In this document: positions 24,858 through 32,264 of the stretch, in pieces
Layout of the letters: each line of letters begins with the position of its first letter
Position numbering within the stretch: the stretch's first letter is position 1
NCBI RefSeq assembly: GCF_000526515.1
Contig: NZ_JAGF01000001.1
Span: forward strand, 2,914,001-2,978,000
From: Cellulomonas sp. KRMCY2
GTDB lineage: Bacteria; Actinomycetota; Actinomycetes; Actinomycetales; Cellulomonadaceae
DNA: 64,000 bases
Direction of reading: 5' to 3'
Made by a program: the position numbers and the translations under genes
The notes under the pieces: model-generated
What the model saw: the letters and a program-made list of their open reading frames with translations, nothing else
The model's database searches: none
What the model was told of the DNA's origin: nothing

Positions 24858-25298
24858 ATGAGCAATCTGAACGTGGTCGGCGACCGGGACGCGTGGCGCT
24901 GCTGGCTGTGCGATGAACCGGTGGACCCCGAGGCCTCGGTCAACTCCGACCGCGGCCCGAGCGTCGACCTCGGCGTCGCCAAGTCCAAGAAGGCCGCAGC
25001 AGGCATCGAGCGGCTCGCCCACCGCGCCTGCAACACCCGCAAGGGGGCGGTCAAGCCAGTGGTGCCGTGGTCGCCCGAGATCTTCGTCGTCGACCCCGCA
25101 CCGATCGTGGCGACCGTCGAGCGCCTCGGGCGCAAGGGAGGGCGTGAGGTGGTGGCGCGCTGCCCGAGCCGTGCGGACGCCGACCTCGCCGCCGCCTGGC
25201 TGGTCGACCGGTTGTCGCGCTTCTCTCCCGAGCTGGCCGTCACGACGCAGGTCGAGTCCGGCGGTGGGCAGTTCCTGCTGGTGCTGCGCAGCGCCTGA
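24858..25298 (+). CDS. HNH-like zinc protein with the catalytic histidine missing
   Basis: This 146-residue protein keeps the zinc-binding frame of HNH nucleases: CWLC at residues 15-18 and LAHRACNTRKG later. The usual D-H-(I/V)-x-P segment between them reads VDLGVAKSK, so the catalytic histidine is replaced by leucine. The C-terminal half (residues 75-146) is a separate small alpha/beta domain. It is therefore probably a binding or structural relative and not a nuclease. It is convergent with the SNF2 helicase gene, 34 bp apart. Confidence 0.6.
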   Translation: MSNLNVVGDRDAWRCWLCDEPVDPEASVNSDRGPSVDLGVAKSKKAAAGIERLAHRACNTRKGAVKPVVPWSPEIFVVDPAPIVATVERLGRKGGREVVARCPSRADADLAAAWLVDRLSRFSPELAVTTQVESGGGQFLLVLRSA

Positions 25299-25332
25299 CG
25301 CCGGCGGTCCAGCGCGGTGGTCGTCGGGTGGC

Positions 25333-27477
25333 TCAGGCCACGTCCTCGGCGGCGAGCGCGTCGGTGAGCAGCGCGACCAGGGTTTCGAGCTGCACGTCCG
25401 TGGACGATGAGACGTCCTCGTCCTTCGCCCCGTCCAGCGCCCGGGCGGCCAGCCCCGACTTGCTGTCGATCAGCTCGGCGATCTTGGCGTCGATGGTCTG
25501 CGCGGCGATGATCCGCCACGCGGTGACGGGCTCGGCCTGGCCGATCCGGTGGACCCGGTCGATGGCCTGGGTCTGCTCGGCGTGGGTCCAGGACAGCTCG
25601 GCCAGCACCAGGTTGGAGGCGACCTGAAGGTTCAGCCCCACGCCCGCGGCCACCAGGGAGCACACCACGATCGACACGTCAGGGTCGCCTGTGAACGCCG
25701 CGATGTTCTTCTCGCGCACCTTGGGCGTCTGGTCGCCGCGGATCGAGGCGTAGCGGATGCCGCGGTCGGCAAAGGTCTGCTCGGCCTGGTCCATCACGTC
25801 GACGTGCTTGGCGAAGAACACCACCTTGCCGACGTTGCGCGCGAGCTGCGCGGCGTAGTCGGCGGCCAGCCCGGCCTTGGCCTGGCCGATCCGGCGAACC
25901 ATCGTGAACACGTTCTCGCCGCTGGCCTTCGAGCTCGCGTCCTTGAGCTCCACCGCCGCCACCCGGCGAGCGAGATCGTGGTCGATCCCGTCCCCGACGG
26001 CGCCGCCACGCGCCTCGACGGCGGACCGGTAGCGCTTGACCAGCCGACGGGCGAGCGCGGCCTCCGCGGCGCGGATCGAGCGGCCGGCGGCGCCGTCGAG
26101 CTCGACCGGCAGGTCCGCCACCCGGCGGGCGGGGATGTCCGCGGCCACGTCGACCTTGCGGCGACGCACGATGCCCATGTCGATCACGCTGGCCCGGGCG
26201 GCGGTGTAGAACCCCGGGTCGGCCGGGGTGAGCCCGGTCTTCTCGAGGGCGGTCAGCAGCGCGCCGAGCGGCTTGGTGTCGTCGATCCAGCCGAGGAACT
26301 GCCAGATCGCCCGGAAGTCCTCGATGTCGTTGATCAGCGGGGTGCCGGTGAGCGCCATCAGCAGCGGCCGGGCGGTTCGGGCGCGGATCCGCTCGGAGAG
26401 CGCAAGGACGTGCTTGGAGCGTTGGGAGCTCCTGTTCTTGATGAAGTGCGCCTCGTCGACGACCATGCCGCGGAAGCCGAGGTCGCCGAGCCAACCGACG
26501 TGCCGATCCAGGAGCTCGTAGTTCACGATCACGATGTCCGCGAACCCGTCGACCCGGTCGCCGTCGCCATGGACCACCGTGGGCCGGCGCTGCGGCGTCC
26601 ACAGCCCGACCTCGTGCGCCCAGTTGGTCTTCACCACGTTGGGCACCACGACCAGCAGCGGGTAGGCGTCGGCAACCTGGGCGGCGAGCAGCGCCTGGGC
26701 GGTCTTGCCGAGCCCGGGCTCGTCGGCGAGCAGGAACGTGCGATGCCCGCGAGCGGTGGCCGCCACGACCTGGGCCTGGTGCGGCATCAGCTCCCGGCCG
26801 TGGGGAACGGACACCGAGCGGGCCTCGGGCAGCGGCATGCAGGCGGGTGCGCCGGTGGCGCCGTACTCGAAGGACCGGAAGAGCGGCTCGAGCAGCTCCC
26901 AGCCGGCCAGTCGGCGGGCCCGCGTAGCGGTCCGCTCGGCCGCGGCCTCGAAGTCCGGCGCGAGGAAGGGGTTCGCGAGCTGGCGCGAGATCACCGACCG
27001 GGGCACCACCTGATTCTCGGCACCGGGCACCGGCGCGGCCGGCGCGACGGGTGCGGGCTCCTCGGGCGGCTCCAGTCCGCCGGCGCGCATCACTGTCGCC
27101 TTGAAGGCGCGCGCCGCGTCGGAGACCCGGGCATCCTCGGCGAGCAGCTCGAGCAGCGAGGTGTCCCGGGCGGCGGTCCTGGCCAGCAGCGTCGCCACCC
27201 CGTCGAGCCGCTTCAGCTGCTTGGCGCGCCGCGACTCGGTCGGGCCGCCGTCGGCCATCACCCGGGCCCGCTCCTCTCGCACGAGCAGCGCCACGACCTG
27301 GAACTTCGTGCGCACCGCCGGGCGTGTCGGCGGTCGCTGCACAGCGCGGTCGACCTCGCGGGCGACCTCGGCGAGCACCGGGATGATCCCCTGCTCGGCG
27401 GGACGCGGGGCGCGGCGGCGCTGGGCGCCGAGGTCGGTGCGCGCGCCACCGGACCCACGTTGGCCTGGTCGTGCCAC
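25333..27477 (-). CDS. SNF2-family DEAH helicase
   Basis: This 714-residue protein has the two RecA-like halves of SNF2/Swi2 helicases. Walker A is ADEPGLGKT (Lys at about residue 258), Walker B is VDEAHFIKN (D341-H344), motif III is MALTGTPL, and the C-terminal motif VI is QAIDRVHRIGQ. Such enzymes move along double-stranded DNA, in repair, transcription or defence. The first 200 residues are a basic, Ala/Arg-rich region without a domain I recognise. The GTG at 27477 is preceded by AAGGAGGAG, a near-perfect ribosome-binding sequence. The insert after motif III is typical of the bacterial subfamily. Confidence 0.86.
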   Translation of the reverse strand: MARPGQRGSGGARTDLGAQRRRAPRPAEQGIIPVLAEVAREVDRAVQRPPTRPAVRTKFQVVALLVREERARVMADGGPTESRRAKQLKRLDGVATLLARTAARDTSLLELLAEDARVSDAARAFKATVMRAGGLEPPEEPAPVAPAAPVPGAENQVVPRSVISRQLANPFLAPDFEAAAERTATRARRLAGWELLEPLFRSFEYGATGAPACMPLPEARSVSVPHGRELMPHQAQVVAATARGHRTFLLADEPGLGKTAQALLAAQVADAYPLLVVVPNVVKTNWAHEVGLWTPQRRPTVVHGDGDRVDGFADIVIVNYELLDRHVGWLGDLGFRGMVVDEAHFIKNRSSQRSKHVLALSERIRARTARPLLMALTGTPLINDIEDFRAIWQFLGWIDDTKPLGALLTALEKTGLTPADPGFYTAARASVIDMGIVRRRKVDVAADIPARRVADLPVELDGAAGRSIRAAEAALARRLVKRYRSAVEARGGAVGDGIDHDLARRVAAVELKDASSKASGENVFTMVRRIGQAKAGLAADYAAQLARNVGKVVFFAKHVDVMDQAEQTFADRGIRYASIRGDQTPKVREKNIAAFTGDPDVSIVVCSLVAAGVGLNLQVASNLVLAELSWTHAEQTQAIDRVHRIGQAEPVTAWRIIAAQTIDAKIAELIDSKSGLAARALDGAKDEDVSSSTDVQLETLVALLTDALAAEDVA

Positions 27478-27664
27478 ATCTCCTCCTTCGCAGCATCCGC
27501 ACCGCGACTGCGGCGCAGCGCGCCGTCCCGTGGCCGCCCGGGACCGGTCGGGCGTGGGACCCCCGCCCCGTGTCGCAAGCAGACCGGGCCAGGGCGGTGG
27601 GATCGGGCGCCAGGTTACCGCGGACGGCTCGGTGGGATGCGTGGTCCTGCGATGGCCGCGCGAC

Positions 27665-28276
27665 CTAGCTGCGGGTCCCGTCCGGCACCAGATGCCCGCG
27701 GATCGCATGAGCCACCTCGCTGAGGTCGCCGTTGAGCTGGTGGTCTCGCCCGGAGAGCACGTGCACCTGCGCCCGGGGGATCGCATCGGCGTAGAGCTCG
27801 GCGTGGGTGGGTGGGGCCGTCGCGTCCTGGGCTCCGTGGAACACGTGCACCGGAACGCCTGGCGGCAACCGGTCGCCGAGGTCGCCGGAGAACTCGAAGT
27901 CGTCGCCGGGCCACCCGCCCTGGCCGACGAACGGGGCGGCGATCAGCACGATTGCCGCGAGCCTGCGTTCCGGTGGGCGCTCGGCAAGCGCCTGCACCAG
28001 GATCGTCCCGCCGACCGAGTGACCCGCCACGACCGCACCCTCGTCGAGGTCTGCCAGCTCGCGCCAGATCGCGGCGCTCCACCGCGGGTAGCTCGGGTCG
28101 TCCTCCTGCGGCATCCGCGGGTAGCGGACCTCGTGCCCGGGTCCCAGACCCGTCCTCAGGCTGTCGACCAGGACGTTGTCCCACTCGTCATGGGTGCCCG
28201 CGCCACCCCCTTGGACGAACAGCACCTGGCGGGCGCCGGTCCCCGCCGTCGTGTCGCGTTCACCCGAGCGATCCAT
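27665..28276 (-). CDS. Alpha/beta hydrolase (RBBP9/YdeN-like)
   Basis: This 203-residue protein has an alpha/beta-hydrolase fold with the nucleophile elbow GHSVGG, an early VLFVQGGGAGTHDEW strand-loop that would form the oxyanion hole, and the catalytic acid and histidine in VFHGAQDATAP and GRDHQLNG. The substrate is unknown. The ATG at 28276 is the first plausible start; upstream in-frame sequence is a shadow. It is next to the TmrB-like gene on the same strand, 91 bp away. Confidence 0.8.
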   Translation of the reverse strand: MDRSGERDTTAGTGARQVLFVQGGGAGTHDEWDNVLVDSLRTGLGPGHEVRYPRMPQEDDPSYPRWSAAIWRELADLDEGAVVAGHSVGGTILVQALAERPPERRLAAIVLIAAPFVGQGGWPGDDFEFSGDLGDRLPPGVPVHVFHGAQDATAPPTHAELYADAIPRAQVHVLSGRDHQLNGDLSEVAHAIRGHLVPDGTRS

Positions 28277-28367
28277 GATCCGACGATGCCAGACGCCGGG
28301 GCCTGCGGCATGCCGAGGCTCGACGGCTGCGCGAGCCATCGCCTTGCCCGTTGTCCGTGCACCGCCC

Positions 28368-28889
28368 TCAGCTGTTGACGGCGTCTGCGATCTGCAGGGC
28401 GGCCTGGGCGGGCGTGAGGTCCGTGGTGTCGATGACCTCGGCCTCGTCGTGCAGCCAGGTGCGGGCGGCCTCGGCGTAGGGCTCGAGGTACTGGAGGCGG
28501 AACAGGGAGGGGCCGAGGAGCGCGTCGCCCTCGATGCGCCCGCGGAGGGTGTCCTGGTCGGCGTGGAGGACGAAGTGCCGTACCGGGATGGCATGGTGGG
28601 CGAGGCCCGTGCTGATCTCGCGCCAGTACTGCTCGACCAGGACGGTCATCGGCATCACCAGAGTGCCGCCGGTGTAGTCGAGTATGCGGCGGGCGGTCTC
28701 GACCACGAGCGGCCGCCACGGCGGCCAGTGCTGGAAGTTGTCCGTCTCGGGCAGTCCCGGCGTGATGTCCATGAGCATCTCGCCGACCTTCTCGGCGTCG
28801 AACACCCGCGAGTCCGGGATCAGCTGCTGGACGAGTGCGCTGGTCGTCGTCTTGCCTGCGCCGTGGGTGCCGTTGAGCCATACGATCAT
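28368..28889 (-). CDS. TmrB-like P-loop protein
   Basis: This 173-residue protein opens MIVWLNGTHGAGKTTTSALV, a P-loop at the very N-terminus, and continues with RVFDAEKVGEMLMDITPGLP. This matches the tunicamycin-resistance protein TmrB and its many kinase-like relatives of unknown substrate. The C-terminal half has the LRGRIEGDALLGPS stretch, a likely lid. The ATG at 28889 is chosen because the P-loop follows directly, and a TAGCGT box lies eight bases upstream. Resistance to tunicamycin is known for few family members and is not implied here. Confidence 0.72.
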   Translation of the reverse strand: MIVWLNGTHGAGKTTTSALVQQLIPDSRVFDAEKVGEMLMDITPGLPETDNFQHWPPWRPLVVETARRILDYTGGTLVMPMTVLVEQYWREISTGLAHHAIPVRHFVLHADQDTLRGRIEGDALLGPSLFRLQYLEPYAEAARTWLHDEAEVIDTTDLTPAQAALQIADAVNS

Positions 28890-28924
28890 GCGACCCGACG
28901 CTAGCGGTGCACGGGGTCGATGCA

Positions 28925-28961
28925 CGCACATGCCGCTGTCGGCGCTTGTGCCGATGATCGG
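28925..28961 (+). repeat. Dispersed 37-bp repeat, copy 4
   Basis: This copy begins CGCACATGCCGCTG and ends GTGCCGATGATCGG. GTGCTGA follows after 14 bases, as in copy 3. It lies upstream of the ECF-type promoter of the DGPF gene. Confidence 0.6.
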
Positions 28962-29018
28962 ACTGACGACATGACGTGCTGAGGGTGAGCGGACGAACGG
29001 AAGGTCCTCGCGACACTG

Positions 29019-29045
29019 TGTCGAGAACCGAGGAACGGCTTCGTC
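29019..29045 (+). promoter_or_regulatory. Candidate ECF42-type promoter
   Basis: TGTCGA (29019-29024), a 17-bp spacer and CGTC (29042-29045) fit the -35 and -10 signature reported for the ECF42 sigma group, from memory. It lies 50 bp before the DGPF gene, so the sigma factor would drive its own operon. Confidence 0.58.
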
Positions 29046-29095
29046 CCTGGAGCGAACGCGGCCACCATGGGCCGCACCGCATCGAGGAGAACACG

Positions 29096-29503
29096 ATGGC
29101 CAAGTACCTGTTGCTCAAGCACTACCGCGGCGCCCCGACGCCGGTGAACGACGTACCGATGGACCGGTGGACTGAGGAGGAGATCGCCGCCCACATGCAG
29201 TACATGCACGACTTCGCTACCCGGCTTGAGGGCACCGGCGAGTTCGTCGACGGTCAAGCGCTCTCCCCGGAAGGCACCTTCGTCCGCTACGACGGCGAGG
29301 GGCGACCGCCGGTGACCGACGGCCCCTTCGCGGAGACCAAGGACCTGATCGCCGGCTGGATGGTGATCGACGTCGACAGCTACGACCGCGCAGTCGAGCT
29401 GGCCGGCGAGCTGTCGGCGGCTCCAGGGGCAGGCGGAAAGCCAATCCATGAGTGGCTGGAGCTGCGCCCGTTCCTGACCGTACCGACCACCGTCACAGAG
29501 TGA
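29096..29503 (+). CDS. DGPF (YCII-related) protein
   Basis: This 135-residue protein carries VTDGPFAETKD, the DGPF motif that defines the partner family of ECF42 sigma factors. The fold is YCII-like, a ferredoxin-like domain with His and Asp residues that may bind a small substrate. The rest shows a typical YLLLKHYRG opening. Its stop overlaps the sigma gene's GTG (GTGA), so both come from one mRNA. Its biochemical role is unknown. Confidence 0.85.
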   Translation: MAKYLLLKHYRGAPTPVNDVPMDRWTEEEIAAHMQYMHDFATRLEGTGEFVDGQALSPEGTFVRYDGEGRPPVTDGPFAETKDLIAGWMVIDVDSYDRAVELAGELSAAPGAGGKPIHEWLELRPFLTVPTTVTE

Positions 29504-30654
29504 CGTCACTGGACGAGCACCGACTCCGGGCTCTCACGCCGTCGGTGATCGGGGTCCTCGTGCGCCGCGGAGCCGACTTCGCGGCGGCCGAGGACGCCGT
29601 CCAGGACGCCCTGGTCGAAGCGGTGCGACTCTGGGCGACCGAGCCACCGCGGGACCCGAAGGGCTGGCTGGTCACCGTGGCCTGGCGGAAGTTCCTCGAC
29701 GCCGCCCGCGCCGATGCCTCCCGCCGCAGACGCGAGGAGCTCGTCGAGGAGCAGCCGGCACCCGGTCCCGGCGCGTCGGTGGACGACACCCTGCAGCTCT
29801 ACTTCCTCTGCGCTCAGCCGTCCCTCACGCCGACGTCGGCGGTCGCACTCACCCTGCGGGCCGTCGGCGGCTTGACCACACGTCAGATCGCGCAGGCCTA
29901 CCTCGTGCCGGAGGCGACCATGGCGCAGCGGATCAGCCGGGCCAAGAGGACCGTCTCGGAGGTCCGGTTCGACCAGCCCGGCGACGTTGCCACGGTCCTG
30001 CGCGTCTTGTACCTCGTCTTCAACGAGGGCTACTCGGGCGACCTCGACCTCGCCGCGGAGGCCATCCGGCTGACCCGCCAGCTGGCCGCTTCGATCGACC
30101 ACGAGGAGGTCGCCGGGCTCCTGGCTCTGATGCTTCTCCACCACGCCCGGCGCTCCGCACGTACCCACCGCGACGGCAGTCTCGTGCCGCTCGCGCAGCA
30201 GGACCGCAACCTCTGGGACACCCGGCTGATCGCCGAGGGCGTCGAGATGATACAAACAGCCCTCGCCCGGGACCGGATCGGCGAGTTCCAGGCCCAGGCG
30301 GCGATCGCGGCTCTCCACGCCGACGCCCGGACGGCCGAGGAGACCGACTGGGTGCAGATCGTCGAGTGGTACGACGAGCTGGTGCGGCTGACCGGTAGCC
30401 CGGTCGCCCGCCTCAACCGTGCCGTGGCCGTCGGCGAGGCCGACGGACCGCGAGCAGGCCTGGCCGCCTTGGCGAACCTCGACCCGACCTTGCCGCGCCA
30501 TGCCGCGGTCGCTGCCTACCTGCACGAGCGGGACGGGGACGTGGCGACCGCCGCACGCCTTTACGGCGAAGCCGCCAGGCAGGCGGCCAACATCCAAGAA
30601 CGCGACCACCTGACCCGACAGGCTGCAAGGCTCAACACCGGCCTTCGCGGTTGA
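29500..30654 (+). CDS. ECF42-type sigma factor
   Basis: This 384-residue sigma factor has a sigma-2 region (ADFAAAEDAVQDALVEAVRL, then GWLVTVAWRKFLDAAR) and a sigma-4 region (GGLTTRQIAQAYLVPEATMA, QRISRAKRTV). A long C-terminal extension of about 200 residues reads as TPR-like helices (VARLNRAVAVGEADGPRAGL, ARLYGEAARQA). This layout and the overlapping DGPF gene are the marks of group ECF42, which has no separate anti-sigma factor. The extension is thought to control activity. The GTG at 29500 is fixed by the overlap. The target is probably the promoter at 29019. Confidence 0.88.
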   Translation: MTSLDEHRLRALTPSVIGVLVRRGADFAAAEDAVQDALVEAVRLWATEPPRDPKGWLVTVAWRKFLDAARADASRRRREELVEEQPAPGPGASVDDTLQLYFLCAQPSLTPTSAVALTLRAVGGLTTRQIAQAYLVPEATMAQRISRAKRTVSEVRFDQPGDVATVLRVLYLVFNEGYSGDLDLAAEAIRLTRQLAASIDHEEVAGLLALMLLHHARRSARTHRDGSLVPLAQQDRNLWDTRLIAEGVEMIQTALARDRIGEFQAQAAIAALHADARTAEETDWVQIVEWYDELVRLTGSPVARLNRAVAVGEADGPRAGLAALANLDPTLPRHAAVAAYLHERDGDVATAARLYGEAARQAANIQERDHLTRQAARLNTGLRG

Positions 30655-30668
30655 CCACCGACGGCGAG

Positions 30669-31301
30669 CTACCCGTTCAACGTGCTGTTCGGCAGCGAGT
30701 CGACGTAGGCGAGCACGTCGTCGTAGCGGGGCAGGACACCCTGCGCGACGGCCTGGGCCACGGTCGGTGCGGCCAGGTCCTTGGTCGACAGCTGCAGGGT
30801 GATCGGCGAGCCGTCGCGCGCCGTCGTCGGCCACACGATCCCGATCTCGGTGTCGAGCGGGTGGATGCCGTGCTCGCGTCCGGGGGAGTAGCCGGTCGAG
30901 CACAGGTAGAGCACCGTCGAGTCGTCCTCGAGCGACAGGAAGGCGTGGCCGAGGCCCTCGCTGAGGTAGATCGCGCGACGGTCGACGTCGTCGAGCAGCA
31001 CGCTGTCCCAGGTCCCGAAGGTCGGCGAGCCGACCCGGATGTCGACCACGACGTCGAGCACCGCGCCCTTGGGGCAGGTCACGTACTTGGCCTGACCGGG
31101 CGGCACGTCGGCGTAGTGGATGCCGCGCAGCACACCGGCAGCCGAGACCGAGCAGTTGGCCTGCTGAAGGTCCAGGTCGTGCCCGGTCGCGGCGCGGAAC
31201 GGACCGCCCTGGAAGTACTCGAGGAAGACTCCGCGGGGGTCGCCGTGCTGGACCGGGGTGATCTCCCAGGCCCCCGGGACGGCAAGCTCGCGGTAGGTCA
31301 T
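30669..31301 (-). CDS. rmlC: dTDP-4-dehydrorhamnose 3,5-epimerase
   Basis: This 210-residue cupin enzyme makes dTDP-4-keto-L-rhamnose, third step of dTDP-L-rhamnose synthesis. It has DPRGVFLEYF, the QANCSVSAAGVLRGIHY strand with the catalytic histidine, and GLGHAFLSLEDDSTVLYLCS. The stop lies 15 bp from the convergent sigma-factor stop, so the accessory region ends here. It is divergent from rmlD, with a 102-bp shared promoter space. Length and motifs are normal for the family. Confidence 0.92.
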   Translation of the reverse strand: MTYRELAVPGAWEITPVQHGDPRGVFLEYFQGGPFRAATGHDLDLQQANCSVSAAGVLRGIHYADVPPGQAKYVTCPKGAVLDVVVDIRVGSPTFGTWDSVLLDDVDRRAIYLSEGLGHAFLSLEDDSTVLYLCSTGYSPGREHGIHPLDTEIGIVWPTTARDGSPITLQLSTKDLAAPTVAQAVAQGVLPRYDDVLAYVDSLPNSTLNG

Positions 31302-31350
31302 GTCGGTCCTCTCGGTGGTGCGGGGCGGCGGTCCAGCCTACCGACCCGGC

Positions 31351-31356
31351 TAGTCT
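31351..31356 (+). promoter_or_regulatory. Candidate -10 box TAGTCT for rmlD
   Basis: TAGTCT lies in the 102-bp space between rmlC and rmlD. It would start a transcript near 31363, about 40 nt before the rmlD ATG. No -35 box was seen. Confidence 0.38.
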
Positions 31357-31403
31357 GACCGGGTTCGTGCCGGCGGGACGACGGCAGGACGACGGCAGGG
31401 ACG

Positions 31404-32264
31404 ATGACGGGAGATGGCGTGCGCTGGTTGGTCGTAGGAGCGGGCGGCATGCTCGGGCAGGACCTCACCGCGATGCTCGAGGAACGCGGCGAGACGGTCC
31501 GTGCGGTGGACCGGGACACCGTCGACATCACGGACGCAGCGGCGTCCGCAGGGATCGCCGAGGGTGTCGACGTCGTGGTCAACTGCGCCGCCTACACCGC
31601 CGTGGACCGGGCCGAGGAGGACGAGGCCGCGGCCTTCGCCGTCAACGCGGTCGGGGCAGCCAACGTCGCTCGCGCCGCCCGGCTGGCCGGCGCGCGGATC
31701 GTGCAGATCTCGACCGACTACGTCTTCGCGGGCTCCGCGTCGTCGCCGTACCCGGAGGACGGTGCGCCGGCCCCCGCCTCGGCCTACGGCCGGACCAAGG
31801 TCGCAGGGGAGTGGGCCGTCCGTGCCGAGTGCCCCGACCACCTCGTGGTCCGGACGGCCTGGCTGTACGGCGCCCACGGTCCGTGCTTCCCGAAGACGAT
31901 CGTCCGGGTCGCGCGGGAGCGGGGCACCCTCGACGTCGTCGCGGACCAGGTGGGCCAGCCGACCTGGACGGTCGACCTCGCGGATCTCGTGCACCGCCTC
32001 GTCGTGGCGCAGGCACCGAGCGGGACGTACCACGGCACGTCGTCCGGCCAGACGTCCTGGCACGGCTTCGCCACCGCAGCCGTGGAGGCCGCGGGGATGG
32101 ACGGCGCGATCGTGCGGCCGACCTCGAGCGACGGCTACGTCCGGGCGGCCGCGCGCCCGTCGTACTCGGTCCTCGGGCACGACGCCCTTGCGGCCGCAGG
32201 CGTCGCGGCGATCGGACCGTGGGCTGCCCGCTGGGCGGCCGCAGCGGCCACCGTCCTGGCCTAG
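31404..32264 (+). CDS. rmlD: dTDP-4-dehydrorhamnose reductase
   Basis: This 286-residue short-chain dehydrogenase-type reductase makes dTDP-L-rhamnose with NAD(P)H. It has the Rossmann loop VVGAGGMLGQDL, VVNCAAYTAVDRAE, ISTDYVFAG and the catalytic YGRTK (YxxxK). GGGACG precedes the ATG. Its TAG stop and the stop of the convergent UPF0104-type gene share a CTAG tetramer at 32261-32264. Together with rmlC and rmlA it supplies rhamnose for the glycosyltransferases of the window; rmlB must lie elsewhere. Confidence 0.92.
   Translation: MTGDGVRWLVVGAGGMLGQDLTAMLEERGETVRAVDRDTVDITDAAASAGIAEGVDVVVNCAAYTAVDRAEEDEAAAFAVNAVGAANVARAARLAGARIVQISTDYVFAGSASSPYPEDGAPAPASAYGRTKVAGEWAVRAECPDHLVVRTAWLYGAHGPCFPKTIVRVARERGTLDVVADQVGQPTWTVDLADLVHRLVVAQAPSGTYHGTSSGQTSWHGFATAAVEAAGMDGAIVRPTSSDGYVRAAARPSYSVLGHDALAAAGVAAIGPWAARWAAAAATVLA

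Noticed and set aside
19637-28961. The dispersed repeats as classical integron attC sites
   Set aside because: No GTTRRRY/RYYYAAC core pair was found at the ends, and no integron integrase is in the window. The cassette idea stays open, but not as a standard integron.
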